Of a stretch of 55,482 nucleotides of DNA, positions 1 through 8,620 are shown piece after piece. Source of the stretch: Candidatus Mailhella merdavium (GTDB lineage Bacteria > Desulfobacterota > Desulfovibrionia > Desulfovibrionales > Desulfovibrionaceae); assembly GCA_019119045.1 (NCBI GenBank), contig DWXS01000016.1, positions 1 through 55,482 of the forward strand. The letters run 5' to 3'. Every line of letters starts with the position of its first letter. The first letter of the stretch is position 1. Under the pieces are notes generated by a model. It was not told the origin of the DNA. It ran no database searches and was given only the letters and a program-made list of their open reading frames with translations. A program made the position numbers and the translations under genes.

Positions 1-225
1 TTACATAAAATTCAGATTTTGATCCCCTTTTTGTCCCATTCCTGTATAAAGAAATATATCCCCTTTCCATAAGTCATTATACACTGAATGAATTTTATTA
101 GAGATAAGAACGAGTGAATTTGTTTTTAAAGATCGGCGCATACCTCCTTGAGGAGAACATTGGAAGATTTCACATAATGTTTTGTTATCAATGTCCATGC
201 CGATATTTAATTCATCAATTTTCAT
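1..225 (-). CDS. N-terminus of an SRA-like (DUF3427/ScoMcrA-type) restriction-associated protein, partial
   Basis: The gene runs off the left edge, so only its first 75 residues are visible. They contain the pattern MRRSLKTNSLVLIS followed by a Trp-containing strand and YTGMGQKGDQNLNF. I recognise this as the start of the SRA-like domain found in ScoMcrA-type and DUF3427-type restriction proteins, which read modified bases in DNA; this assignment is from memory of the family. The start is ATG at 225, because GGAGG lies 8 bases upstream; the longer frame from TTG at 240 would put that ribosome binding site inside the gene. Base composition is far more AT-rich than the neighbouring trp and peptidase genes, which suggests recent transfer. 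The rest of the protein (nuclease or helicase domains) is outside the window, so its full function cannot be stated. Confidence 0.6.
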   Translation of the reverse strand: MKIDELNIGMDIDNKTLCEIFQCSPQGGMRRSLKTNSLVLISNKIHSVYNDLWKGDIFLYTGMGQKGDQNLNFM

Positions 226-308
226 AGCGAAATCCTCCAAAAATTTTTATGTATTAATGTAAAAGAGAGCTTACATGGGGCACGGATATATAATTTTCTT
301 AAATCAAG

Positions 309-325
309 ATATCATGTCATGATAT
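309..325. promoter_or_regulatory. Perfect 17-bp palindrome, candidate operator of the SRA-like gene
   Basis: ATATCATG-T-CATGATAT is a perfect inverted repeat with 8-base arms. It lies 84 bases upstream of the SRA-like gene in an AT-rich stretch that also holds TATATA-type -10 candidates. Its position is right for a repressor or controller-protein site. No regulator gene is visible in the window. Confidence 0.4.
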
Positions 326-453
326 TTCGTTAATAAAATATGCAAAATAGTGTGCCTCATATAATTTTATTGCGATTAAATCAGGTAGAGTCCAGAGGCT
401 CTCTTGGAAATGCACGGAAAAGCAGGTTTGCTGCAAGAAACTTGGGAATGTTC

Positions 454-1539
454 CTACAGTACGCGGCAGCCGTCTTCTTCCACAATCACCATGTATTCCC
501 AGCGGGCGCCGCCCCAGCCGGGGTAATACAGGCCGGGTTCCACGGTAACGATCATGCCTTCTTTCAGCGGTTTTTCACTGCGAGGGGAAAGGCGGGGTTC
601 CTCGTGGGTTTCCAGCCCCACGCCGTGGCCGAGGGAATGGGTGAAGTGCTTTTCCACACCGCGCGCGGCAAAGCTGTTCATGGCTATTTCCCAGGCTTCT
701 TTGCCGGTCATGCCGGGACGAATGGCGGCAATGGCCTTGCGCTGGGCTTCGCGGACTGCGTCGAGCATATCCAGGAAGCGTTTTTCCGGCTGGTTCCCCA
801 CCCAGAAGGTGCGGGTCTGATCGGAGCAATAGTTGCCGAGGCGTGCGCCCACGTCCACCAGAATATGGCAGTTCGGGATGATTTCCGTCGGGCCGCCCGC
901 TTCTTCAAAGGGGTTGTAGTGCGGCAGGGCAGCATGGGCGTCCCGGGCGACGATGGGAGAAAAGCTGCTTTCCGTTGCGCCGTGTTCGCGGAAGAATTTT
1001 TCTATACTCCAGGCTATGTTCGCTTCGGTATTGCCCGCCGTGAGGATGGAGGGCAGCCACTCCATGAGCTGATGATTGAGCCGCGCGCTTTCTTCCATGA
1101 GGCGTATTTCCTCTTCGTCCTTGATCACGCGCAGTTCTTCTACAAGGCCGTCTGCCGCTTCAAGAGACAGTCCCGGTTCCAGCCGGGTGACGAAATCATG
1201 GGAGAGTATGGCGGATTCAATGCCGATACGAGCGGAAACATTGCTTCGGATAAGATCGCGTATTTCCTCCGCTGCCGGGCCTTTGTAGATGAAGACCCGT
1301 TCCCTGTCCCAGCGTTCGGCCGCGCTTTCTTCATAGCGGGAGTCGGTACACAGCCAGTCCTTGCCGTTGCGCAGGATGAGCAGATGGCCTGAGCTTTCGT
1401 TGCACTGGCAGTCGTGCAGTTCAAAGCCGGAAAGGTAGAAGCGGTTGGCCGGATGGGAGATAAGCAGGGCGTCCAGCCCTTCGCGGGACATGAGTTCGCG
1501 CAGTTTTTCCCTCCGCGCGGCATAACGGGCAATATTCAT
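454..1539 (-). CDS. M24 family metallopeptidase (Xaa-Pro aminopeptidase type)
   Basis: A 361-residue cytosolic dimetal aminopeptidase of the creatinase/prolidase (M24) fold, expected to remove N-terminal residues preceding proline. An N-terminal creatinase-like domain spans roughly residues 1-125. The catalytic pita-bread domain follows, with the metal ligands visible in order: Asp in ILVDVGARLGNYCSDQTR (two Asp), His in HSLGHGVGLETHEEP, Glu in VTVEPGLYY, and a final Glu in ARWEYMVIVEEDG. I chose ATG 1539 because GGAG lies about 8 bases upstream; a longer frame to 1623 has no convincing site. It follows trpA on the same strand after a gap of about 260 bases containing a hairpin, so it may or may not be co-transcribed with trp. 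Substrate specificity cannot be read from the sequence. Confidence 0.88.
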   Translation of the reverse strand: MNIARYAARREKLRELMSREGLDALLISHPANRFYLSGFELHDCQCNESSGHLLILRNGKDWLCTDSRYEESAAERWDRERVFIYKGPAAEEIRDLIRSNVSARIGIESAILSHDFVTRLEPGLSLEAADGLVEELRVIKDEEEIRLMEESARLNHQLMEWLPSILTAGNTEANIAWSIEKFFREHGATESSFSPIVARDAHAALPHYNPFEEAGGPTEIIPNCHILVDVGARLGNYCSDQTRTFWVGNQPEKRFLDMLDAVREAQRKAIAAIRPGMTGKEAWEIAMNSFAARGVEKHFTHSLGHGVGLETHEEPRLSPRSEKPLKEGMIVTVEPGLYYPGWGGARWEYMVIVEEDGCRVL

Positions 1540-1676
1540 GACGGCACTCCGAACAGAAGATCCGACAAGCGGAGCTGAATGATGTTGCGGAGTCAGATTA
1601 AAACCTTCCGCATCTGGAGGCAAGCGGGATATTTTGCTTGTGCTGCTCCTGACCTTTCGTCACGAGGATTCGGAGA

Positions 1677-1705
1677 GCGGGAGAGGCGTCGCAGGCCTCT
1701 CCCGC
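1677..1705 (-). terminator. Hairpin downstream of trpA
   Basis: GCGGGAGAGGC and GCCTCTCCCGC form a perfect 11-bp stem with a 7-base loop, about 100 bases past the trpA stop. On the minus strand it lacks a U tract, so it may only slow or protect the trp mRNA 3' end rather than terminate transcription. Confidence 0.4.
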
Positions 1706-1802
1706 CGCTTTGTTCTGTCGGGTGTTTTTTCATCCGGCGTGCGCGGAACGTTTCCCGCACGATATGCGGATGTTCCGGCACGCCGTCAAAGCTGTTGCAG
1801 AG

Positions 1803-2570
1803 TTATTTTTTCCACAGTTCAAGGAAAGAGGCCGCGCTTTTTCCTTCATCGAGGTGGCGCAGCAGGGAGGAACCGAATACCGCTGCATCAGGGCGGGCGT
1901 CTTCAGGGATTGCGGCAAGCTGCGCCGGGTCGTGCAGGCCGAAGCCCAGAGCCAGCGGGAGCGGGAAGGCGGCGCGCGCTCTGCGCAGCGTATCCAGAAC
2001 CTGCGGCGGCAGTGAATTGCGTACGCCTGTGGTTCCCATGACGGAAACGACGTAGACAAAGCCTTCCGAAACGGCTGCATAAGCCCGCATGCGGGCTTCA
2101 TCCGTATTCTGTGCCACCAGAGGGATCAGGGCTATGCCCCGTTCCTTCAGCAAGGCACGCAGTTCCGCGCTTTCTTCCAGCGGTACGTCGGGGATAATAC
2201 AGCCGTTTACGCCCGCGGCGGCGGCGTCTCGGGCGAAAGCTTCCGTTCCGTATTGCAGAATGGGGTTCAGGTAGCCCATGAGAACCGTTGCGGCGCGCAG
2301 ACAGGGATGAGCGCGCAGTTCTTTCAGAATACCGTCCAGCGTGACTCCGGCGGCCAAAGCCCGGCGCGAGGCTTCTTCCACGACGGGGCCGTCCGCCACA
2401 GGATCGGAAAAGGGAATACCTATTTCAATGATATCCGCCCCGTGGCTGTCCAGATCCGCAAGAGCTGTGCGGAAGCCTTCCGAGGAGGGAAAGCCCGCCG
2501 TGATGAAGGGAATGAGGGCCGTGCGGCCTTCGGCATGTGCGTTCCGTATGCGTTGTTCGAGAATGTGCAT
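1803..2570 (-). CDS. trpA: Tryptophan synthase alpha subunit
   Basis: A 255-residue TIM-barrel protein that cleaves indole-3-glycerol phosphate to indole and glyceraldehyde 3-phosphate and passes indole to TrpB through the alpha2beta2 tunnel. The catalytic Glu and Asp are in the motif IEIGIPFSDPVADGP (residues about 47-61), and GCIIPDVPLEES follows near residue 125. Length matches the family (about 250-270). It is the last gene of the trp operon and starts 15 bases after the trpB stop, so translation is closely coupled. Expression should follow the attenuator at the head of the operon. Confidence 0.97.
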   Translation of the reverse strand: MHILEQRIRNAHAEGRTALIPFITAGFPSSEGFRTALADLDSHGADIIEIGIPFSDPVADGPVVEEASRRALAAGVTLDGILKELRAHPCLRAATVLMGYLNPILQYGTEAFARDAAAAGVNGCIIPDVPLEESAELRALLKERGIALIPLVAQNTDEARMRAYAAVSEGFVYVVSVMGTTGVRNSLPPQVLDTLRRARAAFPLPLALGFGLHDPAQLAAIPEDARPDAAVFGSSLLRHLDEGKSAASFLELWKK

Positions 2571-2585
2571 GGCTGACGTCCCTTT

Positions 2586-3776
2586 TCAGATATGCTGATA
2601 TTTTTCGATGATACCCAGATCCTTGTCTCCCCGCCCGGAGAGATTGACCACCACGTTGGGGCCGGAGGGGCGGGAGGGCAGTTCGGCCCGTATTTCTTCC
2701 GCATGTTCCAGAACCCATGCCAGGGCGTGGGAGGATTCCAGCGCAGGGAGAATCCCTTCGGCCCGGCACAGTCTGGAAAAGGCGCGCATGGCTTCCGTAT
2801 CGTTGGCAAGGCCGTAGCGTGCGCGTCCTGTGGCCTGCAGCCATGCGTGTTCCGGCCCGACGCCGGGGTAATCCAGTCCGGCGGATACGGAATGGGAGGG
2901 CTGTATCTGTCCGTCTTCCGTCTGAAGAAGCATGGTGTACTGACCATGAAGCACGCCCGGCGAACCGAGGTTGAGAGGCGCGGAATTGAAGCAGCCTGGT
3001 TCGCCCGTGCCCGCAGCTTCAACACCGACGATGCGTACTTCATTGTCATTCAGAAAGGGATGGAACATACCGATGGCATTGGAGCCTCCGCCCACGGCTG
3101 CAACGACCATATCCGGCAGGGCGCCGGTCAGTTCGAGCATGCGGGCCCGGGTTTCCCGCCCGATGACGGATTGAAAGTCGCGTACCAGTATGGGGAAGGG
3201 ATGCGGCCCCGCAGCGGTGCCGAAGCAGTAATGCGTGTCTTCCTGATGAACGATCCAGTAACGCAGAGCTTCATTAATGGCGTCCTTGAGCGTGCGCGTT
3301 CCGCTTTCCACAGCATGAACTTCCGCGCCCAGCAGCTTCATGCGGCGAACGTTCGGGGCCTGTCGCTCCACGTCTTCGGCACCCATGAAAATGACGCAGT
3401 CCATGCCCAGACGTGCGGCGGCCGCTGCTGTGGCTACGCCGTGCTGTCCCGCTCCTGTTTCCGCCATAAGATTTTTCTTGCCCATGCGTTTGGCCAGCAG
3501 GGCCTGTCCGAGCGTATTATTTATTTTATGGGCGCCGGTATGGAGCAGATCTTCCCGTTTCAGCCACAGATTGAAGCCCAGTTCCGCCGAAAGTGTGGGG
3601 CAGAAGGTGACGGGCGTTTCTCTGCCTGCAAAATTGCGAAGCAGATCTTCCAGCTTTTCCCGGAAGGAGGCTTCGGGCATAATGGTTTCCATGGCGTTTT
3701 CCAGTTCCCTCAGCGGCGGCATGAGCAGTTCCGGGACGAACTGTCCGCCGAATTCCCCAAAATAGCCTTTTTTCAT
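2586..3776 (-). CDS. trpB: Tryptophan synthase beta subunit
   Basis: A 396-residue PLP enzyme condensing indole with L-serine to give tryptophan. The PLP lysine is in [14 protein letters not shown] (about residue 88), the glycine-rich phosphate loop is [14 protein letters not shown], and the C-terminal [11 protein letters not shown] is typical of the family. The N-terminal [15 protein letters not shown] marks this as the canonical TrpB1 type rather than the longer TrpB2. It sits between trpF (89-base gap) and trpA (15-base gap) in the minus-strand trp operon. Confidence 0.97.
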   Translation of the reverse strand: MKKGYFGEFGGQFVPELLMPPLRELENAMETIMPEASFREKLEDLLRNFAGRETPVTFCPTLSAELGFNLWLKREDLLHTGAHKINNTLGQALLAKRMGKKNLMAETGAGQHGVATAAAAARLGMDCVIFMGAEDVERQAPNVRRMKLLGAEVHAVESGTRTLKDAINEALRYWIVHQEDTHYCFGTAAGPHPFPILVRDFQSVIGRETRARMLELTGALPDMVVAAVGGGSNAIGMFHPFLNDNEVRIVGVEAAGTGEPGCFNSAPLNLGSPGVLHGQYTMLLQTEDGQIQPSHSVSAGLDYPGVGPEHAWLQATGRARYGLANDTEAMRAFSRLCRAEGILPALESSHALAWVLEHAEEIRAELPSRPSGPNVVVNLSGRGDKDLGIIEKYQHI

Positions 3777-3865
3777 GATGACCTCGAATGTTTTGCAAGG
3801 AAAAGTTACGAATCAGGGAGGCAGAAGTCTTGTCATATTACCCGGAGGATCCGGGGAAGAGGGTT

Positions 3866-4498
3866 TTATGTTCCGAGTTTTCCGAGAGCGGAAAGCGCGG
3901 CGCGGATCAGCGCGGGATTTTTTCGGCCCGGGGCATATTCCAGGCCGGAATTGAAATCTACGCCGTCCGGGCGGCATCGGGCCACGGAATCCGCCACGTT
4001 GGCGCAGTTCAGTCCGCCTGCCAGCAGCCACGGGCGCGGCGATTCCAGCCCGGCAAGAAAGGCGGCGTCCAGAGCGGAGCCGTGTCCGCCGCCGTTACGG
4101 CCTGCGTCGAGCAGAAAATATCCGACATCGGGAGCGGCCTTCCGCAGATCCCGTTCCAGCTCTTTTCTGTCCGTATAGCGTTGCGGCCAGAAGACGCGGA
4201 TCAGGCGTTCCGCCCCGAAGGTCCGGGCCAGAGCTTGAACAAGGGCGTCGGGCTGTCCTCCGTGCAACTGGATCAGATCAAGACGTGCCAGGGCAGCGGC
4301 AGACAGAATCTCTTCCTGCGAATCCGTGGTGAAGACTCCCACGCGCCGCATGACGCCCGTGTCCAGTCGGGCGGCCTCGGCAGGCCGCAGCGCGCGCGGG
4401 CTGCTCCGGGCAAAGATGAAGCCCGCCATATCCGCGCCGCAGGCCGCTGCCGTATCCAGCGTTTCCTGCTCGCGCATCCCGCATATCTTGACGATCAT
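3866..4498 (-). CDS. trpF: Phosphoribosylanthranilate isomerase
   Basis: A 210-residue TIM barrel that converts N-(5'-phosphoribosyl)anthranilate to the open-chain carboxyphenylaminodeoxyribulose phosphate by Amadori rearrangement. The general-base Cys is in MIVKICGMREQET (residue 6), and the catalytic Asp is in YFLLDAGRNGGGHG, followed by the phosphate-binding glycines. Its ATG overlaps the trpC stop codon (ATGA), so the two are translationally coupled. It is a separate gene, not fused to trpC as in enterobacteria. Confidence 0.95.
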   Translation of the reverse strand: MIVKICGMREQETLDTAAACGADMAGFIFARSSPRALRPAEAARLDTGVMRRVGVFTTDSQEEILSAAALARLDLIQLHGGQPDALVQALARTFGAERLIRVFWPQRYTDRKELERDLRKAAPDVGYFLLDAGRNGGGHGSALDAAFLAGLESPRPWLLAGGLNCANVADSVARCRPDGVDFNSGLEYAPGRKNPALIRAALSALGKLGT

Positions 4499-5343
4499 GC
4501 GCGTACTCCTTCAGGCTGAGAATAGCCGGAGCATCCTGTCAGTCGGGCAAGGGCCGCGCCGGGATCGGCGTCGGCCATGAGTCCAGAGCCGATGAGCGCG
4601 GCGTCAAAGCCGGCTTCTGCCGCAAGGCGCAGATGTTCGGGTTCGGACATGCCGCTTGCTGCGATCCAGACTTCGTTGCTGCGGCGGGAAGAGCCGAGAC
4701 GCAGGCAGGCCCCTCTGTCCACATGCAGGCTGTCGAGATCGCGGGCGTTCACCTGAATGATTCGCGCGCCGGATTCCCGCGCCAGATTCAGATCCTGCTC
4801 GTTGAAAATCTCCGTTACGGCTTCCATGCCGAAGCGTTCCGCCTCTTCGCGCAGGTCGCGCAGAAGGCGCACGTCCGGCGTGAGGCGGACGATGAGCAGC
4901 AGGGCGGAGGCAGGTGTTGCCGCCGTAGCCCGCACCTGAAGAGGATCGAGGATGAAATCCTTACGCAGCAGAGGGAGGCCCGCAGGAGCCATACGCGCCA
5001 GAAAGCCCATGTCTCCTTTGAAAAAGGCTCGTTCCGTCAGGACGGAAAGACAGGCCGCTCCGGCCCGGGCATAGCGTGCGGCGATATCCTCCGGAAGGAG
5101 ATCGAGCCTGATATCTCCTCGCGAAGGAGAGGCCCGCTTATATTCCGCAATGACCGGCAACGCTCCCTCATGCGGGGCACGCAGGGCCGCGCTGAAGGAA
5201 GACCTCGGGCCGGGGAGCGGAGCGGGAAAATTTCCCGCGTCCGCCATGCACCGCAGCGACTCCGTTTCCCTTTGTTTTTCCGCTTGGAAGGCGGCCATCA
5301 TGCCGCCGGGGCGCGGGGTGGAAGAGCTTGTTTCAGGCCGCAT
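4495..5343 (-). CDS. trpC: Indole-3-glycerol-phosphate synthase
   Basis: A protein of about 282 residues that closes the indole ring to form indole-3-glycerol phosphate. The catalytic lysine is in PVIAEYKRASPSRGDI, the second active-site lysine in LLRKDFILDPLQV, and the late barrel motifs EIFNEQDLNLA and VNARDLDSL follow. I chose ATG 5343, preceded by a strong GGGAGGGAGGG site; this gives an 11-base overlap with the trpGD 3' end. An upstream start at 5406 would overlap trpD by 70 bases. The first 45 or so residues are variable, as is usual in this family. Confidence 0.94.
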   Translation of the reverse strand: MRPETSSSTPRPGGMMAAFQAEKQRETESLRCMADAGNFPAPLPGPRSSFSAALRAPHEGALPVIAEYKRASPSRGDIRLDLLPEDIAARYARAGAACLSVLTERAFFKGDMGFLARMAPAGLPLLRKDFILDPLQVRATAATPASALLLIVRLTPDVRLLRDLREEAERFGMEAVTEIFNEQDLNLARESGARIIQVNARDLDSLHVDRGACLRLGSSRRSNEVWIAASGMSEPEHLRLAAEAGFDAALIGSGLMADADPGAALARLTGCSGYSQPEGVRA

Positions 5344-6916
5344 GGAGAACCCTCCCTCCCACGCCGTCGGCCAGAGCTTCCCTTGCCTTTGCCATACAAG
5401 AGGCAAGGGGAAGGTTGTCTTCCAGCAGGTGAATGGCCATACCCACGTTGAGAATCAGCATATCGCGCATTGGGGCGGGGCCTGCGCCGTTCAGCAGCTC
5501 GCGCAGCACCTGTACGGCTTCTTCTTTTGAAGATACGGCAAGATCCTCCGGCGTACAGGGCTGAATGCCGAATTCGGCCGGGTCGAGGGAGAAGGGGGTC
5601 AGTTCGCCGTCTTTCAGCAGAAGCATATGATTGATGCCCAGAGGCGTGATTTCGTCATAACCGCCCGCGCCGCAGACTACGGCGGCGCGGCGGACAGGAG
5701 ACTGAGCCAGCGTTTCCGCCATGAGACGCAGCATGTCCGGTCGGGCGACGCCCAGCAGAATGTGCGAAGGACGCGCCGGATTGATCAGCGGCCCGAGCAG
5801 ATTGAACAGGGTGCGTATGCCTATTTCCCGCCGCAGAGGCGCGATATTGCGGAAGCAGGGATGAAAACGCTGGGCAAAGAGGAAGACAAAGTTGCGTTGA
5901 CGCAGCAGGGCGGGCGCGTCTTCCGGTTCGATATCCAGAGGGAAGCCGAGACCTTCCAGCACGTCCGCACTGCCGCTTTTTGAGGAAACCGCACGGTTGC
6001 CGTGCTTGACCACCCTGTAGCCCATACCGGCCAGCGTCAGCGCAGTGCCCGTCGAGCAGTTGAAGGAGGAACGGCGATCTCCGCCCGTGCCCACCACTTC
6101 GATGAAGGGGCCTTCCAGCCCTTCCACGCGCACGGCGCGGGCCAGAGCCGCACGGGTGGCATGAGCCATTTCCAGAGGGCTTTCGCCCTTCATGCGCAGG
6201 CCCATGAGGAAGCTGCCCGCCTGAGCCGGCGTCATTGCGCCGTCCATGAGTGCGGAAAAGCCGGCGGCGGCCATGTCCGCCCCGAGATCCCTGCCTTCCG
6301 CCAGCGTTTCCAGAATGGCGTCCACGCGCTTTGTAAGAGATCCTTCCGGCAGAAGTTCGCGGGGGAAGTTTTCCAGCAGACGCAGGCCGTCGGGGGTCAA
6401 TACGGATTCGGGGTGGAACTGGACGCCTGCCCAGGGGCGATCCTTGTAGCGCAGCCCCATGATCACGCCTTCGGAGTCGTGGGCCGTAACCGTGAAAAGC
6501 GCCCCGTCCGCGGCGCGGACGGCAAGGGAATGGTAGCGTCCTACCCGCATGGGATTGGGCAGTCCGTGGAAAAGTCCCTGCCCGTCATGCACGATTTCCG
6601 AGCATTTGCCGTGCATGACCACGGGAGCCTCCTCCACATGCCCGCCGCCGAAAAGCCCCAGAATCTGATGCCCGAGGCAGACTCCCAGCACCGGTACGGC
6701 AGGATTCAGCAGCCGGAGAAATTCAAGGCAGTAGCCCGCTTCTTCAGGTCTGCCCGGCCCGGGAGAGATGCAGACTCTGTCGAGTTCGGGATGTTCGGCC
6801 AGCTCCAGCAGGCGCGGATCGTCATTTTTCATAATCAGCGGGTCCTGCCCGAGTGCGTAAAAGGCCTGCGCCAGATTGTAGGTGAAGGAATCGTAATTAT
6901 CGATGAGCAGAAACAT
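5333..6916 (-). CDS. trpGD: Anthranilate synthase glutaminase subunit fused to anthranilate phosphoribosyltransferase
   Basis: A 527-residue two-domain fusion. Residues about 1-190 are a class I glutamine amidotransferase supplying ammonia to TrpE: IDNYDSFTYNL at the start, nucleophile Cys in GVCLGHQILG, and the His-Glu pair in VQFHPESVL. Residues about 200-527 are the phosphoribosyltransferase: VGTGGDRRSSFNCSTG, VVKHGNRAVSS and SGSADVLEGLG bind PRPP, Mg and anthranilate. ATG 6916 was chosen because GGAG lies just upstream and it begins at the conserved MFLLIDNYDS; a start at 6976 would add residues lying inside trpE. It overlaps the trpE end by 20 bases and trpC by 11, so the head of the operon is tightly coupled. 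Confidence 0.96.
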   Translation of the reverse strand: MFLLIDNYDSFTYNLAQAFYALGQDPLIMKNDDPRLLELAEHPELDRVCISPGPGRPEEAGYCLEFLRLLNPAVPVLGVCLGHQILGLFGGGHVEEAPVVMHGKCSEIVHDGQGLFHGLPNPMRVGRYHSLAVRAADGALFTVTAHDSEGVIMGLRYKDRPWAGVQFHPESVLTPDGLRLLENFPRELLPEGSLTKRVDAILETLAEGRDLGADMAAAGFSALMDGAMTPAQAGSFLMGLRMKGESPLEMAHATRAALARAVRVEGLEGPFIEVVGTGGDRRSSFNCSTGTALTLAGMGYRVVKHGNRAVSSKSGSADVLEGLGFPLDIEPEDAPALLRQRNFVFLFAQRFHPCFRNIAPLRREIGIRTLFNLLGPLINPARPSHILLGVARPDMLRLMAETLAQSPVRRAAVVCGAGGYDEITPLGINHMLLLKDGELTPFSLDPAEFGIQPCTPEDLAVSSKEEAVQVLRELLNGAGPAPMRDMLILNVGMAIHLLEDNLPLASCMAKAREALADGVGGRVLHAA

Positions 6917-8330
6917 GATGATCTCCAGAAGTTTCAAGCACGGCGCGCATAATGGCTGATTTGTTGCAGACCTCATTCCATTCCCCGGCCGGATCGGAGT
7001 CGTGGACGATGCCGCCCCCGGCCTGCCAGTTGATCCGACCGTTACGCAGCCACATGCTGCGGATGGTGATGCCGGTATCCAGACTCACGGAGTCCCGATC
7101 CAGTCCGAACCAGCCCATGCAGCCGGCATAAGGCCCGCGGGGCAGATGTTCCGTTTCCGCAATGATTTCCATGGCCCGTATTTTGGGCGCGCCGCTTACC
7201 GTACCGGCGGGGAAGGTCGCGGCCAGAACATCCAGCGCGTCCAGACCGGGATTCAGAAGCGCGGAAATGCGCGAGGTGAGGTGCATGACATGGGAGAAAC
7301 GCTCTACTTCCATGAGGCGTTCCACCTTCACCGTACCGGGACGGGCCACCCGTCCGAGATCGTTGCGTCCCAGATCGACCAGCATCACATGTTCGGCCCG
7401 TTCCTTGGGATCTTCACGCAGTTCCGCGGCCAGACGACTGTCTTCCTCGTCGTCCGCACCGCGTCTGCGCGTACCGGCTATGGGGGAAAGCTGGAGCCTG
7501 CCTTCCGTGCAGCGCACCATGACTTCCGGCGAAGAGGCAATGAGCGTGAGTTCCGGAAGCGCCATGTACACCATATAGGGGGAAGGATTGATGCGTCTCA
7601 TGCGGCGGTACAGTTCAAAGGGATCACCGGAAAAGTCCGCGCTGAAACGGCAGGAGGGGACAATCTGTATGGCGTCTCCCCGGCGCAGCCGTTCCCTGAT
7701 GTCGCGCACCGCCTGCATATAGCCTTCTTCGCCGGGATCTGCCGTGATTGCGCCGATGCGGGGGGCTGTTCCCGCTCTTCTGTCCGGTGCGGGCAGGGCA
7801 GGCCCGTCCGCATCGTCCTCATCCAGAGTGATGCGGCACAATCTGTTGTACAGGTGGTCGAAAACCAGCAATTTACCCGGTAGAACAAGGCAGGCTTCCG
7901 CCTGATCCGCGGGCAGACAGGAGGCTAGACGGGGGGTGAAGAGTCCGGCCATGCCGTAGCCGAAGTAGCCGTACAGAGCGCGGGACAGGGGCGGAAGATC
8001 GAAGCCTTCCGGCGCGCGCAGTTCCAGTGCGCGCATGAGCGCCCGCAAGCCATCCGGGAAGGGAAGGCCGTTGAAGGCGGAAAGAGGCGCAAGACGTTCG
8101 TCGTTGATATCGAGGGAAAGCCGTCCTTCCCGGCAGTGCAGGATAAGGCGGAAATCGCAGGCCAGAATGCTGAAGCGTCCCCAGCGTCCGTCCACCTCCG
8201 CGCTTTCAAGCAGAATGCCGTGTGCGCCCTGAAGCGCACGGAAAAGACTGATGGGGGTATCCATGTCCGCCGGCAGCCATGCCGCATGTTGCCGGAGCGT
8301 GACGAGGGGGGAGCCTGACTGTGCTGTCAT
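6897..8330 (-). CDS. trpE: Anthranilate synthase component I
   Basis: A 477-residue chorismate-utilising enzyme that makes anthranilate with ammonia from TrpG and is the first committed step of the pathway. The C-terminal catalytic half shows IAGTRRRG, DLGRNDLGRVA, SHVMHLTSR, FPAGTVSGAPKIRAMEII and the closing WQAGGGIVHDSDP, all hallmarks of chorismate-binding enzymes. The N-terminal half is shorter and more divergent; the usual tryptophan feedback loop LLES is visible as ILLESAE near residue 35. It begins about 30 bases after the attenuator terminator, so its transcription depends on read-through. Confidence 0.96.
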   Translation of the reverse strand: MTAQSGSPLVTLRQHAAWLPADMDTPISLFRALQGAHGILLESAEVDGRWGRFSILACDFRLILHCREGRLSLDINDERLAPLSAFNGLPFPDGLRALMRALELRAPEGFDLPPLSRALYGYFGYGMAGLFTPRLASCLPADQAEACLVLPGKLLVFDHLYNRLCRITLDEDDADGPALPAPDRRAGTAPRIGAITADPGEEGYMQAVRDIRERLRRGDAIQIVPSCRFSADFSGDPFELYRRMRRINPSPYMVYMALPELTLIASSPEVMVRCTEGRLQLSPIAGTRRRGADDEEDSRLAAELREDPKERAEHVMLVDLGRNDLGRVARPGTVKVERLMEVERFSHVMHLTSRISALLNPGLDALDVLAATFPAGTVSGAPKIRAMEIIAETEHLPRGPYAGCMGWFGLDRDSVSLDTGITIRSMWLRNGRINWQAGGGIVHDSDPAGEWNEVCNKSAIMRAVLETSGDHHVSAHR

Positions 8331-8358
8331 ACTGCGAAACCTGCTGTTTGAAGGGAAT

Positions 8359-8394
8359 AAAAAAAGCCGCCATCCTCCGGGGAGGATGGCGGCT
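8359..8394 (-). terminator. trp attenuator terminator
   Basis: A perfect intrinsic terminator on the minus strand: AGCCGCCATCCTCC and GGAGGATGGCGGCT pair over about 12-14 bp and are followed directly by a run of seven T. It lies between the leader peptide stop and trpE. The left arm (TCCTCCC at 8380-8386) can instead pair with GGGAGGA inside the leader gene (8458-8464), which would dissolve the terminator. This is the classic 3:4 versus 2:3 choice. Confidence 0.93.
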
Positions 8395-8421
8395 GTAAAA
8401 CCTGACTGGTACTACGGCGCG

Positions 8422-8532
8422 TTACGCGCCCATGTTATCGGGATGCGACGGGCGCGCTCCTCCCTTCACGTCGGAGACGCGCCACCACCAGAACATGGTG
8501 CGGAACGTGGGACGGGAGGTTGAACGGCTCAT
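8422..8532 (-). CDS. trpL: trp operon leader peptide with three consecutive Trp codons
   Basis: A 36-residue leader. Its first 18 residues are MSRSTSRPTFRTMFWWWR, with Trp at 15-17, and it ends NMGA before TAA. AAGGA lies 6 bases upstream of the ATG. When charged tRNA-Trp is scarce, a ribosome stalling at the three UGG codons would cover GGCGCG (8478-8483). That would free the segment CGCGCC (8451-8456) and GGGAGGA (8458-8464), which then pairs with the left arm of the terminator. When Trp is ample the ribosome reaches the stop and the terminator forms. A short hairpin GGCGCG-TAA-CGCGCC surrounds the stop codon. This is read directly from the sequence; the regulatory logic is that established for proteobacterial trp attenuators. 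Confidence 0.93.
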   Translation of the reverse strand: MSRSTSRPTFRTMFWWWRVSDVKGGARPSHPDNMGA

Positions 8533-8568
8533 GAAGAATCCTTTATATGTTTAAGTTGGGTTGCAGAC

Positions 8569-8597
8569 AGTTAATCCTGTCAGAAGAAAAAAGTCAA
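8569..8597 (-). promoter_or_regulatory. Probable trp operon promoter
   Basis: On the minus strand TTGACT (8592-8597) and TTAACT (8569-8574) are separated by 17 bases. This places the transcript start about 30 bases upstream of the trpL ATG. The -35 is good and the -10 only fair. No clear TrpR operator palindrome overlaps it. Confidence 0.55.
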
Positions 8598-8620
8598 GTC
8601 CTGCTGTGCGGCATGTTGCG

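Noticed and set aside
2592..4178. Long plus-strand open frame opposite trpB and trpF
   Set aside because: It is antisense to two genes with clear catalytic motifs and is itself low in family signals; long antisense frames are expected in GC-rich genes.
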